NCBI RefSeq assembly: GCF_026213295.1
Contig: NC_079423.1
Location: 19,056,477-19,120,476, forward strand
From: Gadus chalcogrammus
Lineage: Eukaryota; Chordata; Actinopteri; Gadiformes; Gadidae
Direction of reading: 5' to 3'
DNA: 64,000 bases
This document shows, piece by piece, positions 59,899 to 64,000 of this stretch (positions are counted from its first letter, which is position 1; the number at the start of each line of letters is the position of its first letter). The position numbers were made by a program, and so were the translations under genes. Under the pieces are notes generated by a model. It did no database searches and was not told the origin of the DNA. It was given only the letters and a program-made list of their open reading frames with translations.

Positions 59899-60394
59899 TG
59901 GATGCATCTCTGCCGCTTCGTTACTCGGCAACGGAGTTGTTACGTCTCCGGCTGCGCTGTCACCTGCCCGGACCTGCGCCTGAGGCTCTCCACCTTCACC
60001 CGGACATCACCTTCCAGCCCCGCGGGAAATACATCCACCGAGGGTCCCGCCGGATTAGTAGTACACGCAGAAACTTTGTTTACCACCAGCAGCCTGAGCA
60101 GTGCATTCCCTCCATCTGGACGCCCGTCGCACAACTGGTACGTCTTCAGAGCACTGCCACCAAGAGGCAATTTCATTCTAAGCAGGATAGAAAACGTGGA
60201 GTGGATTACAGCCTACTCCGGCCCCTACAGAGACACTCCGCTACCACCACCCTAGCACCCCCTGTTAAAATTGAACTTTTAAATGCACAATCCCTCAATA
60301 AGGCATATTTTATTCATGACCACATCATCAATGAGGAGATATACTTCATGTGCCTGGTTGAGACCTGGCAACAACCAGAGGTCTTCTCTAGTCT
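59899..60394 (+). pseudogene. LINE N-terminus and start of endonuclease
   Basis: Likely start MDASLPLRYSATELLRLRLR at 59899 (the open frame extends up to 59646). It includes [20 protein letters not shown] and the endonuclease start IELLNAQSLNKAYFIHDHI, CLVETWQQPEVFSSL. The frame then enters the MITE and stops at 60413. Confidence 0.8.
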
Positions 60395-60480
60395 TAGGGT
60401 GCACTCACACTAGGCCATCTGGCCGTGGCCGTGGCCGTTTTCACACCTAACCGTGCTCAAATCTGCCAGTGTGAGTGTGA
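60395..60480. mobile_element. Short MITE replacing the LINE endonuclease core
   Basis: AGGGTGCACTCACACT at the left and AGTGTGAGTGTGACC at the right are near-inverse ends, with CCATCTGGCCGTGGCCG inside as at 58388. About 120 endonuclease residues are missing at this point, so deletion accompanied or followed insertion. Confidence 0.7.
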
Positions 60481-60539
60481 CCAGTTTAACAACTTAACTG
60501 TATTCTGAATTCTGAATTCCTCTGAATTCCTCTGAATTC

Positions 60540-61255
60540 CTTAATCTTCTTGACAGTCTCAACCTCACCCAACACGTCAATGTCCCAACACACTCCAGAG
60601 GCCACACTCTTGATTTGTTGATCACCAACTCCACCTCCAACAGCAATCTTTCGCTGCACGATCTGGGAGTGTCCGACCATAAGGCCATCGCAATGGAGAA
60701 TCCACAGTCTGAAACAGACAAATCTGTTTCAGGAACCTTAAAAATATCAACCCAGTCACCATGACTACTGACCTCCTCCATCTCTCCGATGCCAACCCCC
60801 CTTCAGTCACTGAATCTGTGGATCTCTACAATTCATCACTCTGCACCCTCCTGGACCGCCATGCCCCAGTCAAGCTCAGAACCGTCACCTTCGCATGCTC
60901 AGCCCCCTGGTACACCAGTGAGCTAAGACTACTGAAGAGAACGGGGCGTGTCCTTGAACGGCGTTTCATGGACTCAGGACTTGCTGTTCACAAACTAGCC
61001 TACCGGAAACATCAGAAGGACTACAGCAAGTCCCTCAGTGACACACGGTCCCGGTTCTACTCCCAGATAATCAATAATAGCCCTGGTAACTCCAAGCAGC
61101 TTTTCTCAACTATAAATCATCTCCTCAAACCTCAGATCCCCCTACACTCAGACATCACGCAAGAGCGGTGCAACAGCTTCATCTCCTTCTTCAAATCAAA
61201 AGTTGACAACATCCGCTCCCTTCTCTCCCGCCCCTCCACCCTCCCCTCTCTCTAG
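60540..61255 (+). pseudogene. LINE endonuclease end and linker
   Basis: LNLTQHVNVPTHSRGHTLDL and a GVSDHKAI motif complete the endonuclease. The 60761-61255 frame holds the linker HAPVKLRTVTFACSAPWYTS, RVLERRFMDSGLAVHKLAYR and NNSPGNSKQLFSTINHLL. A frameshift in a CCCCT-rich stretch near 61220-61300 leads to the RT frame. Confidence 0.8.
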
Positions 61256-61389
61256 CCCCCCTGCCCCCCCCTCCCCTCTCTCCAGCCCCCCTGATCTCTC
61301 TTCTCACCCGCCCCCGCCCTTTCTTCTCCCCAGCCCCTCTGCCCCTCCTTCATCTCCAGTCACATCCGCCAATCCTCAGTCCGGGACTA

Positions 61390-62914
61390 CTCAGCTCCTC
61401 TGCTGTTTCACCGACATCACTCAGCATGAGATTGAAGACATCCTAAGGAAGATGAAGCCCTCCACCTGTGACCTGGACCCATTTCCCTCAACCCTGATAA
61501 AAGGTCACTCCTCTGCAATTAGTCCCATGTTCACCAAAATTATCAATCAGTCCCTCCGGTCCGACCATGTCCCCACGTCTCTGAAAACTGCTGTCATCAA
61601 GCCACTACTCAAGAAGCCCAGCCTTGACCCCGAAGCACCTGCCAACTACCGCCCCATCTCCAACTTCCCTTTCCTATCAAAGGTGTTGGAAAAGGTAGTT
61701 TCTGCCCAACTCCACAACCACCTCATAACAGACAGTCTATATGAGAAGTTCCAGTCTGGTTTCCGCTCTGGTCACAGTACGGAAACTGCCCTGGTCAGGG
61801 TCACCAATGACCTGCTGATGTCTGCTGATGCTGGCTCTCCATCAATTCTCATCCTTCTCGACCTCACCGCAGCTTTTGACACCGTCGACCACCACATCCT
61901 TCTACACCATCTTCACTCCTCCATCGGACTCTCTGACACTACCCTGGCCTGGTTCACATCATATCTCACGGACAAAACGGAGTATGTATCCCTGGGTGAT
62001 GCTAAATCGTACTCGCACTCTGTCACCTGTGGTGTCCCTCAAGGTTCAGTCCTTGGCCCCACCCTCTTCACGCTATACATGCTCCCCCTTGGTCGTGGCA
62101 TCAGCCGGCATGGAATACCTTTCCACTGCTACGCTGATGATGCCCAACTCTACATCAAAACAAACCCAACCCCCTCTGCAGCTCTATCCACACTTTCCAC
62201 CTGCCTGGAGGAGATAAAGGTGTGGATGGCGGCTAACTTCCTGCAGCTCAATGGCTCAAAAACGGAAGCCATTCTTGTTGGCACTCCACACCAGACCCGG
62301 TCATCCAGTATCGTCAACATCACCTTCTCCGGCCATGACATCCACCTCTCATCCTTATTCACTAACCTTGGTGTCAAAGTGGATCCTCACCTGACCTTTG
62401 AGGCCCACATTCAATATCTCTGCAAAACCTCCTTCATCCACCTCAGGAACATTGCAAAACTCCGCCCCATACTCACTCTCCCCGATTCCGAAAAACTTGT
62501 CCACGCCTTTGTCTCCTCCAGGCTGGACTACTGCAACGCACTCTTCATCAGGATCCCCAGAAAGAACATCCAGCGGCTGCAGTACATCCAGAATTGTGCT
62601 GCCAGGATCCTGATGGGGGTGCGGAAGTACCACCACATCACACCCATCCTCAAACCCCTCCACTGGCTTCCTGTCCAGTACAGGATCCAATTCAAGATTT
62701 CCCTTCTGTCCCACCAGTGCCTCCATGGCACTGCCCCCCTATACCTCAAATAACTCATCATCCCCCATTCCTCCTCACGCCATCTCCGCTCTGGACAGGC
62801 CAACCTCCTCCAGCTTCCGAGGACAAGGCTCAGAATTATGGGCGACCACGCCTTCTGCTCAGCTGCACCCAGTCTGTGGAATGCTCTCCCTGACCATCAA
62901 AGAGCCCCACAGAC
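61390..62914 (+). pseudogene. LINE reverse transcriptase
   Basis: Motifs: [76 protein letters not shown] and catalytic YADDAQLY (about 62130-62153). The C-terminal domain has SRLDYCNALF, CAARILMGVRKYHHITPIL and LHWLPVQYRI. A stop follows LYLK at 62753, yet conserved sequence (SLWNALPDHQRAP) continues in another frame up to the hAT boundary. The open frame from 61203 includes a non-homologous Pro/Ser stretch. Confidence 0.85.
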
Positions 62915-63060
62915 TAGGGATGTCCCGATCCAGATCCCCGGATTGGATCGGGCCCGATACTGGGTTTTTAAGGTAAATCGGGATCGGCCGATCTCATTCA
63001 ATTTCATGGCCGATGCATATTTATCTATATATCTATATATATATATATATATATATATAT
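62915..63060 (+). mobile_element. hAT-type terminus (GATGTCCCGATC family), copy 2
   Basis: TAGGGATGTCCCGATCCAGA, then GGATTGGATCGGGCCCGATA, interrupts the LINE. It is followed by ATATAT repeats (about 63025-63060). The same family cuts the Gypsy at 55431. Confidence 0.7.
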
Positions 63061-63109
63061 GTGGAAATTGCGTTGAATGAGAGATACAATTTCGCACGTT
63101 GTAATGTTG

Positions 63110-63300
63110 TTTTTGGCGCCCTGTTTTAATTTTAGTTTTAGTCTAGTCATTTTAGTTTTTATTAGTTTTAGTCACGTTCATACTCTTTTCAGTCTAGTCA
63201 AGTTTCAGTCGACTAAAAGTCTGAGCATTTTAGTCTTATTTTAGTCAGAAATATCCATGACTATTTTAGTCTAGTTTTAGTCAAAGCAGATTGTATCAGT
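63110..63300. repeat. TTTTAGTC-rich repeat
   Basis: Many TTTTAGTC/TAGTCTAG words in tandem-like order. A related tail (GACTAGTTTTGGTCAACGAA) is near 63945-63965, so 63110-64000 may be one element. Confidence 0.6.
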
Positions 63301-63499
63301 CACTTTTTTGTAATGCAATTCTATTTAACTCTACCTAGTAGTATTGACAAAACCAACATTTTATTTTTGCCGAACCCATTTCACAATTCAAACAAAGATA
63401 ATCGTATTATTATATTATTGTTACCTTATAGACTCAAGAATACATCCATTCCAGACATGGAAGACACTCTGATATGAATTGACAACGTATTTATTTGAC

Positions 63500-63820
63500 C
63501 AACCAAACATGTTCCGTCCACATTAGAACGGCGAATTCCGACACTGAAAGCGACACTTTTCAAAAACGATCGCTGAGGTGGAAAAATATGAAAACGCTGG
63601 GTTTGCGTTGTAGTGTGGTCAGGGTAGACGGAGGCTTTCAGATACGATGGCGTTCGGTTGCCATGACACTGCCATAACGCTGCCACAAGCTTGCGCTCAT
63701 CTAAAAAAAAATGGCAGGGGAAATGGAAATGATGATTTCTCTGTGCAATGTACTATGTATCTTCAGTTACAAGTTGTACGTTTTTATATTTACCCGGATT
63801 AGTGTGGACAGGGCCTTAGG
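63500..63820. mobile_element. MITE-like segment ending GTGTGGACAGGGCC
   Basis: CCGTCCACATTAGAACGGCG near the left and GGATTAGTGTGGACAGGGCC near the right are partly inverse. Between them AAAACGATCGCTGAGGTGG and AAACGCTGGGTTTGCG-type sequence has no conserved ORF. Confidence 0.45.
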
Positions 63821-64000
63821 TTTTCATTAACGCTACCACCACAGCTGCGTCTTGTGAATCTAAATAATGCCGCGACGAGCGGGGATTCAGGAAGTAACGT
63901 AACCTGATACAGCCCCAGAAATAAATAAAATAAAATAAAAATCTCGACTAGTTTTGGTCAACGAAAATGAAGACATTTTCGCAGAGCATTATTTTGAAAA

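Larger units (their letters stand above)
59500..62914 (+). mobile_element. L2-clade LINE, damaged endonuclease, cut at its C-terminus by a hAT
   Basis: Same family type as 1-3088 (shared [14 protein letters not shown]) but a separate subfamily. Leader and N-terminus (59500-60394), a short MITE in place of the endonuclease core, the end of the endonuclease (60540-60740), the linker and a nearly complete RT (60761-62914). A hAT terminus interrupts the last conserved block. Confidence 0.85.

Noticed and set aside
59572..59931. 119-codon minus-strand ORF
   Set aside because: Antisense to the LINE leader and N-terminus.

Overview
The window looks like teleost fish nuclear DNA. It has spliced vertebrate-type exons, long CA/GT microsatellites, fish-type L2-clade LINEs, Harbinger and hAT elements, a Gmr1-like Gypsy element and endogenous retrovirus remnants. 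I cannot name the species. A run of exactly 100 N (55597-55696) is an assembly gap. Host coding content is small: only the last two recognisable exons of one gene, a MAST-family (microtubule-associated serine/threonine kinase) C-terminal tail on the + strand (18348-18553 and 20530-22190). Nearly everything else is transposable elements, many inserted inside each other.

Region by region. 1-15400 is one nested stack. A Gmr1-like LTR retrotransposon (PR-IN-RT-RH order, + strand, 9486 to about 15400) was cut by a 5'-truncated L2 LINE (8520-9488, -). That LINE was cut by a foldback-type element with giant inverted arms built of ~170-bp tandem units (3089-8519). The foldback was cut in turn by an L2 LINE whose ORF is open from its ATG to the window edge (1-3088, -). 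The Gmr1 RT carries a separate ~1.7-kb insert. 15400-29150 holds hAT-like debris, a repeat module present three times, the MAST exons, a Harbinger remnant in the MAST intron, a TTAA-flanked MITE and a non-LTR 3' fragment with a target-site duplication (TSD). 29150-32564 is a gag-protease LTR retrotransposon remnant (-) with a tRNA-Pro-type primer site. 33000-39300 has microsatellites, ~150-bp CACGGAAT satellite arrays in inverted arms, and a two-gene Harbinger element between the arms.

39372-50331 is a provirus-like element (-) with two LTRs, PPT, PBS and a 4-bp TSD. It has one open 593-codon gag and no recognisable pol or env. A second foldback element sits in its interior. A hAT element with an 8-bp TSD sits in its 5' LTR, and a PIF-type MITE with a TAA TSD sits in the hAT. 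51004-52570 is a second, broken retroviral gag (-). 52655-55430 is a broken Gypsy gag-PR-RT-RH (+), cut by a hAT-type terminus. 55697-64000 contains a Myb/SANT-like exon remnant, several MITEs, a third L2 LINE (+) that is internally damaged and cut by the same hAT terminus family, and TTTTAGTC-rich repeats.

The main novelty candidate is the foldback family seen twice (3089-8519 and 40231-44546). Its outer arms are dense in GGTAA/TTACC motifs, its inner arms are tandem ~170-bp units, and a terminal sequence recurs inside every unit. No transposase gene is visible in either copy. The nesting order lets the relative ages of the families be read directly.
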